Part shown: positions 36,872 through 47,214 of the stretch, in pieces
Layout of the letters: each line of letters starts with the position of its first letter
Numbering within the stretch: the first letter of the stretch is position 1
Source: Rhodospirillaceae bacterium
GTDB taxonomy: Bacteria > Pseudomonadota > Alphaproteobacteria > Rhodospirillales > Casp-alpha2
Assembly: GCA_016845145.1 (NCBI GenBank)
Contig: JAERTE010000136.1
Coordinates: 1 to 64,000, forward strand
Length of the DNA: 64,000 nucleotides
Direction of reading: 5' to 3'
Notes under the pieces: generated by a model
What the model saw: only the letters and a program-made list of their open reading frames with translations
What the model was told of the DNA's origin: nothing
Databases searched by the model: none
Position numbers and translations under genes: made by a program

Positions 36872-37255
36872 GTGAGCAGCGTCGAACTCAACGAACTTCA
36901 AGCCTTGGATATCTGGCGGCGCGCCATTGTCGCCAGCGTGCGCGCCGATGCGCCGGATCTCTCCGCCCGGCAAATGGCTTTGCTTTTAAGCGTCTACCTG
37001 ACACCGCCGCCGCACACAGTGCGCGGATTGGCGCAATTGCTGAACGTGTCGAAACCGGCCATCACCCGCGCCGTCAACCGTCTGAGCGAGTTGGGTTTGG
37101 TGCGCCGCAAGACCGATGATGATGATCGACGCAGCGTGCTGATTCAGCGCACCGTACGCGGGTCGGTATTCCTGCGCGAATTCGGCGAACTGATCGTCGC
37201 CGCCGCTGCCGGCGAGACGGAAGGCACCGACGACGCGCTCCCCTCCCCCTACTGA
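36872..37255 (+). CDS. MarR family transcriptional regulator
   Basis: HTVRGLAQLLNVSKPAITRAVNRLSELGLVRRKTDDDDRRSVL; GTG start. Confidence 0.88.
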   Translation: MSSVELNELQALDIWRRAIVASVRADAPDLSARQMALLLSVYLTPPPHTVRGLAQLLNVSKPAITRAVNRLSELGLVRRKTDDDDRRSVLIQRTVRGSVFLREFGELIVAAAAGETEGTDDALPSPY

Positions 37256-37266
37256 CGGATGAGACG

Positions 37267-38274
37267 CTAAGCGGCGTGCGCGCCCCGATGCGCAGGTGTG
37301 CGGAACCGGTTCAGGTAAGTCGGCACGATGGCCTCCGCCGTCGCCGCTTCTATGCCAAACGCGTCGAGCCCCGGCGTCTCGCCGGAAACCACATTGTCGA
37401 CTTCCAGTAACTTCACTTGATCCATCGTCAACAACGGCTTCGGCAGCAACTGCAAAAATAAGGCGTCGGCCTCCGCCAACCCAAGCGGCATCGGCACCAA
37501 AAAGCGTTTTCGCTCCGTCGCGTCCAGCAACAACTCCATGATCTGTTTGAAGCTATAGGTCCGCGGGCCGCCGAGTTCGTATGTCCGGCCCTTTGTGCCA
37601 GCATCGTCCAACGCGCGAACCATGGCGTCCGCGACATCGCCGACAAAGACCGGCTGAAACTTGCAACCGCCGTCACCGAAGAAATCAACACTGAGCTTGC
37701 CGTCGTCCCACGACACGCTAGGCAACGCCGGAGCGCCGATCACCGGCATCGCCGGCGTGAACCGCATCAAGCCGGCGAACAGGTTAAAGAAATTGTCCTC
37801 CGGGCCGAAGATCACGCTGGGGCGGAAAATGGTGGCATCGGGGAAAATTTCCTTCACCGCGGCTTCACCGGCCGCCTTTGTGCGTCCGTAGGCAGCAGGG
37901 CTATCGGCATCGGCACCCAACGCCGACATGTGCAACAACCGCTTTGCGCCGGCGTCCAGCGCCGCCTGGGCGATAATCGCCGCCGCGTCCACGTGCAGAC
38001 GCTGGAAGGTACGTCGACCGCGCTCGTACAAAATTCCGACAAGGTTTACGACCACATCGGCGCCGGCCACGGCCGTCGCCACCTGCGCGGCATCGTTCAC
38101 ATCGGTCTGCCAAAGCACGATCTGCCCGACGTCGCCGGCGGGCTTCAGGAACATCGCCGCTTCCGTATCGCGCACCGCGACCCGAACCTCGGCTCCGCTT
38201 GCCGCCAATTTACGAACCAAATGCCGGCCGACAAATCCCGAACCGCCAAAAATCGTCACCACGTGCCTGCTCAT
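37267..38274 (-). CDS. NAD(P)H-binding complex I NDUFA9-like protein
   Basis: MSRHVVTIFGGSGFVGRHLVRKLA; LVGILYERGRRTFQRLHVDA. Confidence 0.88.
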   Translation of the reverse strand: MSRHVVTIFGGSGFVGRHLVRKLAASGAEVRVAVRDTEAAMFLKPAGDVGQIVLWQTDVNDAAQVATAVAGADVVVNLVGILYERGRRTFQRLHVDAAAIIAQAALDAGAKRLLHMSALGADADSPAAYGRTKAAGEAAVKEIFPDATIFRPSVIFGPEDNFFNLFAGLMRFTPAMPVIGAPALPSVSWDDGKLSVDFFGDGGCKFQPVFVGDVADAMVRALDDAGTKGRTYELGGPRTYSFKQIMELLLDATERKRFLVPMPLGLAEADALFLQLLPKPLLTMDQVKLLEVDNVVSGETPGLDAFGIEAATAEAIVPTYLNRFRTPAHRGAHAA

Positions 38275-38423
38275 TGTTCCTCCAGCCGGTCTGTTACTTC
38301 TGTGGCTTATTGCGCTCCGAATATAGCACCGGATCATCGGCCGGCGCACGCGCGTATTGACAACGTCGTCTCAGAGCAATAAGCAAGGCGCTGCGCGCGC
38401 TTTTGGCGGGCGCCGATCACCTG

Positions 38424-38510
<87 letters not shown>

Positions 38511-38549
38511 ATCTCGGCAGATACGCCAGCATGAAACGGGGGAATTCCC

Positions 38550-39191
38550 GTGAAATATTTCCCAGCGAAAAAAGCCAACGCGATCGAGTTGCACAAAGGC
38601 GACTTGCCCGACGGCTTGAAATTCCCCGACGGCGTTGCCATTGATACGGAAACCCAAGGCCTCAACCCGCTGCGTGACAGATTGTGTGTGGCGCAGTTGT
38701 CCAACGGTGACGGCGTTTGCCATTTGGTGCAGTTCGCACCCGATGACTATGCGGCGCCCAATCTGCGCAAGCTGTTGACTGACCCGGACGTGGCGAAGAT
38801 CTTCCATTTCGCGCGATTCGACGTAGCGATCTTGAAGCAGTATCTCGACGTCACCGTAAACCCGGTCTATTGCACGAAAATCGCGTCCAAACTGGTGCGC
38901 ACCTACACCGACCGGCACGGCCTGAAAGATGTCACCAAGGAATTGCTGGGCATCGACCTGTCGAAGGAACAACAATCCTCGGACTGGGCGGCTGAGGAGT
39001 TGAGCGCCGAACAACTGCGCTATGCCGCCGCCGACGTGCTCAACCTGCACGCCATCCGCGAGCGCCTCAATGTTATGCTGATGCGCGAAGGCCGCATGGA
39101 ATTGGCCGAGCAATGCTTCGGCTTTCTGCCGGCGCGCGCCGAATTAGACCTCGCCGGCTGGTCCGAAACCGATATTTTTTCCCATTCGTAA
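38550..39191 (+). CDS. Ribonuclease D-type 3'-5' exonuclease
   Basis: AIDTETQGLNPLRDRLCVAQLS, HFARFDVAIL, DWAAEELSAEQLRYAAADVLNL. Confidence 0.92.
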   Translation: MKYFPAKKANAIELHKGDLPDGLKFPDGVAIDTETQGLNPLRDRLCVAQLSNGDGVCHLVQFAPDDYAAPNLRKLLTDPDVAKIFHFARFDVAILKQYLDVTVNPVYCTKIASKLVRTYTDRHGLKDVTKELLGIDLSKEQQSSDWAAEELSAEQLRYAAADVLNLHAIRERLNVMLMREGRMELAEQCFGFLPARAELDLAGWSETDIFSHS

Positions 39192-39299
39192 GCAGGCGTA
39201 CAGCCGGCTTCTTCGACCTAGCGCCTTCATTGACCAATCCTCGGCTTCGGCGCATGATGGGAAAGTGCCCAGCGAGCAACACGCGTGAGTCCTCAAATC

Positions 39300-40307
39300 A
39301 TGACCCAATCCTCAGATGGCGCTACCGCCAAAGCCGACACGTCAATGACCGTCTCGGCTGACGATTTGGCTTCGGCACGGCGTGTTCTAAACACTGAAGC
39401 CGAAGCGCTGGCTGCGCTTGGCAAATCCTTGGGTCCGTCATTTCTAGCCGCCCTCGACATCATGGCCGCAACACAAGGCCGGGTGATCGTTTCAGGCATG
39501 GGGAAAAGCGGCCATATCGGACGCAAAATCGCCGCCACCTTGGCCTCCACTGGCACGCCGGCATTTTTCGTTCATCCTGGTGAGGCCTCACACGGCGATC
39601 TGGGGATGATCACGGCTTCTGATTCATTGTTCATGCTGTCGAATTCGGGCGAAACTACCGAGTTGGTGGATCTGGTCGCCTATGCGGTACGGTTTTCCAT
39701 TCCGCTTGTCGGTGTCACCTCGGTTGCCGGCAGCGCCCTGGCCAATGCCGCCGATGCGGCGTTGATTTTGCCGGCCGCACCCGAGGCTTGCCCCATGGGG
39801 TTGGCGCCCACGACATCGACCACGTTGATGCTCGCTCTTGGCGATGCCCTGTCCGTGGCGCTGCTTGAGAGACACAGATTCTCGCCGGCCGATTTTCATG
39901 CACTGCATCCGGGCGGTAAACTTGGCCGCCGGTTGCTCAAGATTTCCGATATCATGCACGATGGCCAAGAGGTGCCCCTTGTGTCACCGGAGACGGATAT
40001 GTCCGAGGTCTTGATTATCATGACCAACAAACGGTTCGGATGTGCCGGTATCGTCGATGCTGACGGGCTGTTTTTAGGGATCATCACCGATGGCGATTTG
40101 CGGCGTCATATGTCACCGGAACTTCTATCCACCACGGCCGGTGAGGTAATGACCAAAAACCCGGCAACGATAGGCCCCGACGCCTTGGCCAGCGAGGCAC
40201 TGGCCATCATGAACGAGAAGGCAATCACCAATCTATTTGTCGTCGAAGGCGGGCGCGCACTTGGTATCTTGCACGTGCATGATTGCCTGCGCGCCGGCGT
40301 CGCCTGA
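39300..40307 (+). CDS. kdsD: Arabinose-5-phosphate isomerase (SIS + 2 CBS)
   Basis: GRVIVSGMGKSGHIGRKIAATLASTGTPAFFVHPGEASHGDLGMI; CBS repeats. Confidence 0.94.
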   Translation: MTQSSDGATAKADTSMTVSADDLASARRVLNTEAEALAALGKSLGPSFLAALDIMAATQGRVIVSGMGKSGHIGRKIAATLASTGTPAFFVHPGEASHGDLGMITASDSLFMLSNSGETTELVDLVAYAVRFSIPLVGVTSVAGSALANAADAALILPAAPEACPMGLAPTTSTTLMLALGDALSVALLERHRFSPADFHALHPGGKLGRRLLKISDIMHDGQEVPLVSPETDMSEVLIIMTNKRFGCAGIVDADGLFLGIITDGDLRRHMSPELLSTTAGEVMTKNPATIGPDALASEALAIMNEKAITNLFVVEGGRALGILHVHDCLRAGVA

Positions 40308-41029
40308 CGGACGCGGGGTGGGTCTTGTCGACGACCACCGAATTCAAACCCGCCGCACCGGCTTCGGCCGAGATCAAGCAGCGTGCCGCCATCAACGCCG
40401 GCGCCGACGGCGTTGATCGCCAACGCCACTCGCGGGCGTACAGCCGCTTCGTCAGCTTGATGAAATTCCTGCTACCGGTGACAGCGTTAGCGGTCATCGT
40501 GCTGGTCGTCGCGTGGCCGCACATTAATACGGGTGATCTGAAGTTCCGGCTCGGCATTACGGTCATGAAACTCACCGGCTCGGATGATCCGAGTATGATC
40601 AACCCGCGTTACGTTGGCACCGACAGCGACAACCAACCGTTTTCCATTACCGCCGACTTGGCACGAAACATCACCGAAGAGGGTATGCGCGTCACCTTGG
40701 TCATGCCAAAAGCCGACATTACGCTGGAAGACGGCACCTGGCTGGTCCTGACGGCCAATGACGGGGAGTATTCACGTACAGAAAAGGCGCTCAACCTTGC
40801 CGGTCAGGTCAATCTGTATCACGATTCCGGCTATGAGTTCCGCACCGAGCGCGCTGCGATCGACCTCACGACCGGCACGGCGGAAAGCAACGACCCGGTA
40901 TCGGGCCAAGGCCCGTTCGGTCGACTGGCCGCAGCGGGTTTTCGCATGATGAATAAAGGAAAAGTTATACATTTCCTGGGAAAATCGAAACTCACTTTGT
41001 ATCCCGGAGCCAAGCCACCTACGCAATGA
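40283..41029 (+). CDS. lptC: LptC, LPS export protein (start uncertain; possible TTG at 40325)
   Basis: Single TM then periplasmic domain; between kdsD and lptA. Confidence 0.85.
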   Translation: MPARRRRLTDAGWVLSTTTEFKPAAPASAEIKQRAAINAGADGVDRQRHSRAYSRFVSLMKFLLPVTALAVIVLVVAWPHINTGDLKFRLGITVMKLTGSDDPSMINPRYVGTDSDNQPFSITADLARNITEEGMRVTLVMPKADITLEDGTWLVLTANDGEYSRTEKALNLAGQVNLYHDSGYEFRTERAAIDLTTGTAESNDPVSGQGPFGRLAAAGFRMMNKGKVIHFLGKSKLTLYPGAKPPTQ

Positions 41030-41856
41030 CGCATTTGACCCGAAATTTATTCATCGTTCTGGCTGTGGCCATCAGCTTCGTGGCGCTTTCCGTCCCGGGT
41101 ATCGCCCAGAGCCTCAACTTCGGTGGCGGCGATGCCCCCATAGAGGTGTTCGCCGACAACGGTATCGAATGGCAACAGGACCGACTTGTCTTCGTTGCGC
41201 GCGGAAACGCACGTGCTGTACGTGGCCCGGTTACCGTTTTCGCCGACGAACTTCGCGCCTACTACCGTGAAAACACCAACGGCAACACCGACATCTGGCG
41301 GCTCGACGCCATCGGCAAAGTGCGGATCAAATCCCCCGACGGCACAGCCTACGGCGAACAAGGCGTTTACAATGTCGATGACGGCATCTTGGTCCTGAGC
41401 GGCGGCAAGCAGGTCAAACTGGTGACGCCGTCGGACCTGATCACCGCCGAGCGGCAATTGGAATATTGGGAAAAACGCCAAATGGCCGTGGCACGTGGCA
41501 ATGCCATGGCCAAACGACAGGACAAGCAATTGCGGGCGCGTGTGCTCGCCGCTTATTTCAAGCCCGGCAAAGGCGGCGCCAATGAACTGCATCGCGTCGA
41601 GGCGTTTGATGACGTCAAGGTGGTGACTCAGCAAGACACCGCCATTTCCGAGCGCGGAATTTATAATGTAAAGAGCGGCATTGCGACGCTGAGCGGCAAA
41701 GTCAAAATCCTCCGTGCTGGCTCGACGCTCAACGGCTGCAGCGCCGAAGTCAACTTGAATACCGGGGTCAGTCGACTTCATAGTTGCAAGATGGATGCCA
41801 ACAGCGGTACAAATCGTGTGAGGGGTGTCTTGCGGCCACGTAAACGCAAAAAGTAA
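41026..41856 (+). CDS. lptA: LptA/OstA-like LPS transport protein
   Basis: Signal peptide; [30 protein letters not shown]; 4-bp overlap with lptC. Confidence 0.88.
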   Translation: MTHLTRNLFIVLAVAISFVALSVPGIAQSLNFGGGDAPIEVFADNGIEWQQDRLVFVARGNARAVRGPVTVFADELRAYYRENTNGNTDIWRLDAIGKVRIKSPDGTAYGEQGVYNVDDGILVLSGGKQVKLVTPSDLITAERQLEYWEKRQMAVARGNAMAKRQDKQLRARVLAAYFKPGKGGANELHRVEAFDDVKVVTQQDTAISERGIYNVKSGIATLSGKVKILRAGSTLNGCSAEVNLNTGVSRLHSCKMDANSGTNRVRGVLRPRKRKK

Positions 41857-41914
41857 CCGTGACCGCCTGAGCCAAGATTCGGGCCCAATATATGGCCCAT
41901 TGTGGGACGAGATC

Positions 41915-42721
41915 GTGACGGATATTTCGGCAGATACAGGCCATTCGGAGCAGAGTGACGGCCAAGGCCCGCGCCTGGTTGCCGACAACGCTGCGGGAAA
42001 CAAAGGCCTGGCCGCCATCAATATCGGCAAACGTTTCAAAAAGCGTCCGGTCGTTCGCGGCGTCAGCCTGGAGCTGCAGCGCGGTGAAGCCGTCGGCCTG
42101 CTGGGCCCCAATGGCGCCGGAAAGACCACGTGCTTCTATATGATCACGGGGCTCATTCAGCCGGACCACGGCAGCATCGTCCTTGATGGAAACGACATTA
42201 CTTCCCTGCCCATGTATCGCCGTGCCCGTTTGGGCATCGGGTACCTACCGCAGGAAGCTTCAATCTTTCGCGGCCTGACGGTCGAGAAAAATATCCGCGC
42301 CGTGCTCGAAGTGGCGGAAAAATCCCGCGACCGGCGCGAAGCCATTCTGGATGCCTTGCTGGCGGAGTTTTCCATTACCCACCTGCGCCGCACGCCGGCG
42401 CTGGCATTATCGGGTGGCGAACGACGGCGTGTTGAGATCGCACGCTCATTGGCGTCAAATCCGCATTTCGTTTTGCTTGATGAACCTTTCGCTGGCATCG
42501 ATCCCATTGCCGTCGGCGATATCCGCGACCTGGTGGCGCACCTCAAGGACCGGGGCATTGGAGTGCTGATCACCGATCACAACGTTCGTGAAACCCTCGA
42601 CGTGATCGACCGTGCCTACATCATCCATGATGGCATGATGCTTATGGAAGGTGCGCCCACGGATATTGTCGGCAATGAGGATGTTCGCCGTGTCTATCTG
42701 GGCGATCGTTTTAGCCTTTAA
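41915..42721 (+). CDS. lptB: LptB, LPS export ABC ATPase
   Basis: [57 protein letters not shown] start inferred. Confidence 0.94.
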   Translation: MTDISADTGHSEQSDGQGPRLVADNAAGNKGLAAINIGKRFKKRPVVRGVSLELQRGEAVGLLGPNGAGKTTCFYMITGLIQPDHGSIVLDGNDITSLPMYRRARLGIGYLPQEASIFRGLTVEKNIRAVLEVAEKSRDRREAILDALLAEFSITHLRRTPALALSGGERRRVEIARSLASNPHFVLLDEPFAGIDPIAVGDIRDLVAHLKDRGIGVLITDHNVRETLDVIDRAYIIHDGMMLMEGAPTDIVGNEDVRRVYLGDRFSL

Positions 42722-42730
42722 GCTGGTTTC

Positions 42731-44281
42731 ATGGTCCTAGCCCCCCGTCTCGAACAGCGCCAGAGCCAGGCGCTCGTCATGACCCCGCAATTGCAGCAGG
42801 CGATCAAGCTGTTGCAACTTTCCAACATGGACCTCTCTGCCTACGTGGAGCAGGAACTGCAGGAAAACCCCATGCTCGAGCGCGAGGAATTGACCCCTGG
42901 CGAAATGGGGGACGATCCGGTTGACGTTCACGCTGATGAGTTGGTGGGCGACGGAGAGCCTGATCCGGCCGCGCTTGAGGACATGGATTTCGAACAACCA
43001 AGCGAAGCGGCGCTCGAACAAGACCTCGGCTACGATACGGACTACGACAACCTGTATTCACACGATGACCATGCGTCGGGTGATACCGGTCCCGAGCCCG
43101 AATCCGGCTGGAACGAGCCGGCATTCGCCGAGCCGCAGTATCCCAACAGCGGCGGCGGCTTCGATACGTTGGAGGCCAGTCTCGAAGAAACCCTGACCGA
43201 ACAACCGTCGCTACGTGATCACCTGCTTGAGCAGGTAGCACTGGATTTGCCGGGCGGTGACGATCGCATGATCGCCGTGCAGTTGATCGACCTGTTGGAC
43301 GACACCGGCTACCTGAGCAGAGAAACCGATCATTTAGCGGAAACCTTGGGCTGCAGTGACGACGATGTCGAGCGCGTTATCTCGCTTCTGCAACGCTTCG
43401 ACCCGCCCGGTATTTTCGCACGCGACCTTCGGGAATGCCTGGCCCTGCAACTGCGCGAAAAGGACCGCCTGGACCCGTGCATGGCGACATTCCTCGAGAA
43501 CCTGGAATTGCTGGCCAAGCGTGAATTAAAAAAGCTTGCTCAAATTTGCCAGTGCGACGACGAGGACGTCGCCGACATGATTTCAGAAATTCAGGCACTC
43601 AACCCCCGTCCGGCATCAGACTTTGACGCCGATGTGGCCCAGCCGGTTACGCCGGACGTGCTCATGCGCGCGGCGCCGGGCGGCGGTTGGATCATCGAAT
43701 TGAATAGCGCCAGCCTACCGCGCGTGTTGGTCAACAATCAGTATTACGCCCAAATCCGGACGCAAACGCGATCAAAGGCGGATAAGCAATACATCACCGA
43801 GCAGTTCCAGTCGGCCAATTGGCTGGTCAAAGCCCTGCATCAACGCGCGACGACAATTCTCAAAGTGGCGAGCGAACTGGTCCGCCAGCAGGGCAAATTC
43901 TTCACGCACGGTGTCCAGCATTTGAAACCGCTTGTTCTGCGGGACATCGCCGATGCCATCGAGATGCACGAAAGCACCGTCAGCCGCGTAACGTCCAACA
44001 AATTCATGGCCACGCCGCGCGGTATATTCGAGCTCAAGTATTTCTTTACGCCGGCTATCGCGTCCAGTGAAGGCGGCGATGCGCACTCGGCGGAAGCCGT
44101 CCGCCATCGAATAAAGGCACTGATCGATGCCGAAGCGCCGAAGAAGATTCTATCCGACGACAAACTGGTTGCGCTTTTGAAAGCCGATGGCGTCGACATA
44201 GCGCGCCGTACGGTTGCCAAGTACCGCGAAGCCATGCGCATTCCGTCTTCTGTTCAACGCCGACGCGACAAAGCCCAGTGA
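42731..44281 (+). CDS. rpoN: RNA polymerase sigma-54 factor
   Basis: LEQRQSQALVMTPQLQQAIKLLQLSN; RPN box ARRTVAKYREAMRIPSSVQRR. Confidence 0.97.
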   Translation: MVLAPRLEQRQSQALVMTPQLQQAIKLLQLSNMDLSAYVEQELQENPMLEREELTPGEMGDDPVDVHADELVGDGEPDPAALEDMDFEQPSEAALEQDLGYDTDYDNLYSHDDHASGDTGPEPESGWNEPAFAEPQYPNSGGGFDTLEASLEETLTEQPSLRDHLLEQVALDLPGGDDRMIAVQLIDLLDDTGYLSRETDHLAETLGCSDDDVERVISLLQRFDPPGIFARDLRECLALQLREKDRLDPCMATFLENLELLAKRELKKLAQICQCDDEDVADMISEIQALNPRPASDFDADVAQPVTPDVLMRAAPGGGWIIELNSASLPRVLVNNQYYAQIRTQTRSKADKQYITEQFQSANWLVKALHQRATTILKVASELVRQQGKFFTHGVQHLKPLVLRDIADAIEMHESTVSRVTSNKFMATPRGIFELKYFFTPAIASSEGGDAHSAEAVRHRIKALIDAEAPKKILSDDKLVALLKADGVDIARRTVAKYREAMRIPSSVQRRRDKAQ

Positions 44282-44531
44282 CGCGGGCGTGGGTGGGCAC
44301 GGGTGCGGAAATTTGAGCACGGATTGACCTCTGTCAACGTGCGGACCGCATGCAGGCGATATGCTGGCTCCAGTATTGACTTGCCCCGCATGCGCAACTA
44401 ATGTCCTGGCCTTCGCCGGCAAACTGGGAAATTCACAGCCGAGAAGGCTTGAATTCCGGCTCTTCGATAGCGCGGCAATGAAACAATATTCCATAGACCA
44501 AAAACACGACAGGCAACGGACCTCTTAATTC

Positions 44532-45110
44532 ATGGATATCTCCGTCAAAGGAAAAAACCTGGACGTTGGGGATTCTCTCCGCGTTCACACCACAGACAAT
44601 CTCACAAGCATTGTCGGCAAATACTTCAATCATGCCATTGATGCCACAGTCATCTTCTCGCGCGAGGGAAGCGACTTGAAGGCTGACATCTCTGTGCACC
44701 CCGGCCCACGGGGCTTGGTCGTGCAAAGCGCATCTACCGGCACAGATGCCTATGGTGCTTTTGATGGTGCGCTCGAACGCGTTGCCACGCAATTACGGCG
44801 CTACAAGCGCCGGCTTTCCAATCACCACCAGAAAGCCAGAGACAACGAAGAGTTGTTGTCGGCCCAATACGCCGTCATTCAGCCGGAAACCACCGAGGAT
44901 GAGCCCGCGGAAGACCAACCGCCCATGATCGTCGCCGAAATGGAGACGGAAATCGCCACGCTTTCGGTGAGCGAAGCGGTGATGCGCATGGATTTGGCGG
45001 ATGCGCCGGTGATCATGTTCCGCAACAGCGGCAGCGGTGGCTTCAACGTGGTTTATCGCCGCGCTGATGGTAATATTGGTTGGATCGATCCCGCCAACTC
45101 CGGCTCCTGA
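44532..45110 (+). CDS. hpf: Ribosome hibernation promoting factor, long form
   Basis: MDISVKGKNLDVGDSLRVHT; RYKRRL; C-terminal domain; downstream of rpoN. Confidence 0.92.
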   Translation: MDISVKGKNLDVGDSLRVHTTDNLTSIVGKYFNHAIDATVIFSREGSDLKADISVHPGPRGLVVQSASTGTDAYGAFDGALERVATQLRRYKRRLSNHHQKARDNEELLSAQYAVIQPETTEDEPAEDQPPMIVAEMETEIATLSVSEAVMRMDLADAPVIMFRNSGSGGFNVVYRRADGNIGWIDPANSGS

Positions 45111-45143
45111 TCCACGTACGCACTCGGAAGGTAGGTTAGAGGC

Positions 45144-45608
45144 ATGGAGATTACTGATCTCATTTCTTCGGAAACCGTAGTCGCCAACCTTCACGCGACC
45201 AGCAAGAAACAGGTGTTGCAGGAATTGTCTCGCCGCGCGGCCGACATGACTGGCGAACACGAGCGTGCGATTTTCGAGGTTCTGATGGAACGCGAACGCC
45301 TGGGCACCACCGGTGTCGGCAGCGGCATCGCCATCCCACACGGAAAGCTGCAATCCCTGGAGCGACTGCACGGGCTTTTTGCCCGATTGGAACAACCGGT
45401 CGATTTCCAAGCCATTGACGAACGCCCGGTGGATCTGATTTTCCTGTTGCTGGCGCCGGAATCAGCGGGCGCCGATCACCTCAAGGCCCTGGCCCGCGTA
45501 TCACGCGTGCTTCGCGACGGCAAAGTGTGCGAAAAACTACGCGGCACCGACACGTCCGAAGCGCTGTTTGCGATCCTCACGGAAAAAATGGAAACCGAAG
45601 CGGCCTAA
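45144..45608 (+). CDS. ptsN: PTS IIA-like nitrogen regulatory protein
   Basis: RERLGTTGVGSGIAIPHGKL; after rpoN-hpf. Confidence 0.94.
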   Translation: MEITDLISSETVVANLHATSKKQVLQELSRRAADMTGEHERAIFEVLMERERLGTTGVGSGIAIPHGKLQSLERLHGLFARLEQPVDFQAIDERPVDLIFLLLAPESAGADHLKALARVSRVLRDGKVCEKLRGTDTSEALFAILTEKMETEAA

Positions 45609-45675
45609 TAGACATCTAAGATGATGTCAGGCGGTGTTCGCGAATTTACCGCACAACCCCCATTCCACATAGGCT

Positions 45676-45903
45676 CTATTGCGAGTAAACAGGCGCCAGG
45701 CCGTTTTGCACGATCATTGCCGCGGCCAGTTCATGGCTTTCCACCGCCGCCAGGCTCTCACCATCGGCAGCGTGAATAACGTGCAGGCGTTTGCCCTCAA
45801 TCACCTCCGTCTTGATGTAGGCGATTTCATCCATACCCCATTGGGCGAAATCTTGCGGCGCTTGCGGAAAATAGGGGGATTGGGAATGAACAGCATTTTG
45901 CAT
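45676..45903 (-). CDS. DUF1150-type small protein
   Basis: WGMDEIAYIKTEVIEGKRLHVIHAADGE; upstream of small HSP homologue. Confidence 0.8.
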   Translation of the reverse strand: MQNAVHSQSPYFPQAPQDFAQWGMDEIAYIKTEVIEGKRLHVIHAADGESLAAVESHELAAAMIVQNGLAPVYSQ

Positions 45904-45962
45904 GGGGAAACTCCTGTGCCGGGCTTTCGCGAAGCGACAAGCCGCTTTCGGATTTCGGTTGG

Positions 45963-46430
45963 TTATTCGGTTTCGACGTCGATGGTCTTGTGACCTCCCG
46001 GACTTCCGGGACCGTAGCTTTTTTCGATCTTGATGGTCCGCACTTCGGGTTCCGGCACAATGCGCTCCAAATCGATGTGCAATAATCCGTTGTCCAAACC
46101 CGCGCCCGAAACCTCAATGCCTTCGGCCAGGACAAAAGCGCGTTGGAACTGCCGCGCGGCAATACCGCGATGGATGAACAATCGTTCGGCGTCCGCCGTA
46201 TCATCCTGTTTACCGCGGATGATCAATTGGTTGTCTTCGATGGTTACCTGCAGGTCATCCATGGAAAACCCGGCCACCGCCAATGTAATACGGAGGCCGT
46301 ACTCACTGGTTTGTTCGATATTGTAGGGTGGGTAGCCTTCAGCCGACGCGCGTGAAGCACGGTCCAGCATCTGTTCCAAGTGATCGAAACCCAACAGCAG
46401 AGGACTGTTGAAAGCGGACATACGCGACAT
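45963..46430 (-). CDS. Hsp20 family small heat-shock protein
   Basis: PPYNIEQTSEYGLRITLAVAGFSMDDLQVTIEDNQLIIRG; start at MSRMSAFNSPLL. Confidence 0.93.
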   Translation of the reverse strand: MSRMSAFNSPLLLGFDHLEQMLDRASRASAEGYPPYNIEQTSEYGLRITLAVAGFSMDDLQVTIEDNQLIIRGKQDDTADAERLFIHRGIAARQFQRAFVLAEGIEVSGAGLDNGLLHIDLERIVPEPEVRTIKIEKSYGPGSPGGHKTIDVETE

Positions 46431-46582
46431 GTTTTGTCTCCTCAGTCGATGAGCGAGCTTGTCATCGGCCTCCCTACGGGGAGCGCCGCAGAACGGCGAC
46501 CGCAAGCGCATCGCTGTTCATGAGCCTAATTTGGTTGATTTCCCGCGTCTGTCAAGGCGTGCTCTACAATAGCGGCGAATGG

Positions 46583-47119
46583 TTATTTCTCTTTTTCCTT
46601 CTTGGCTTTTTCCGCAGCGGCTTTCAATTTCTCCTCAATTTGCTTAATGCCGCGGCAACCGTTGACGGTGGCGAACGGCAGGCGCGCGATGCCGCCGCCG
46701 CGACCCAGGTTGACCATGCCAGGCTCGATATGCACGTCTCTGATTTTCTCGGTCTTAAGGACCTTATTGATGCGCGGGATAAACCGCTCCGCCAGACCAT
46801 CGAGTTGCATCTTGTTCGATCGCGTCGGAATCGGATTGCGTGACAACATGCGGAGAATTGCATCGCGGATACGCGGCACATTGCCACAAATTTTCCCGAC
46901 GTGTTCTCGGCGCACAGGCTCCAAAAACACCGTAATGACGCTGGTCGACGTATGCGGGTGGTTGATCGGCACCATCATCGGCGACAATTGGATGTGACTA
47001 GGCAACGCGAATTTCTCACGCAGGGATTGCTCTTTTTTCTTAGGCTCCGCGGCGATCGCCTGCAGGCCGGTCGCAAAGATACCCAGAAGACACAAAAAGA
47101 CCGAAACCGTTCGACGCAT
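46583..47119 (-). CDS. Secreted hypothetical protein
   Basis: Signal peptide MRRTVSVFLCLLGIFATGLQAIAAEP; K-rich C-terminus. Confidence 0.75.
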   Translation of the reverse strand: MRRTVSVFLCLLGIFATGLQAIAAEPKKKEQSLREKFALPSHIQLSPMMVPINHPHTSTSVITVFLEPVRREHVGKICGNVPRIRDAILRMLSRNPIPTRSNKMQLDGLAERFIPRINKVLKTEKIRDVHIEPGMVNLGRGGGIARLPFATVNGCRGIKQIEEKLKAAAEKAKKEKEK

Positions 47120-47214
47120 GCGAGGATACACTCTCTGTATTCCGTTCAAGCTAGAGAAATCATAACGCGGAAGGCTTTCGACAGTCTTGCAAGGTCGCCT
47201 AAGCAAAAATTTCC

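Noticed and set aside
46431-46511. ROSE-type RNA thermometer upstream of the hsp20 gene
   Set aside because: The leader can form hairpins, but I could not find the characteristic anti-SD pairing by eye; needs RNAfold and a covariance-model search.
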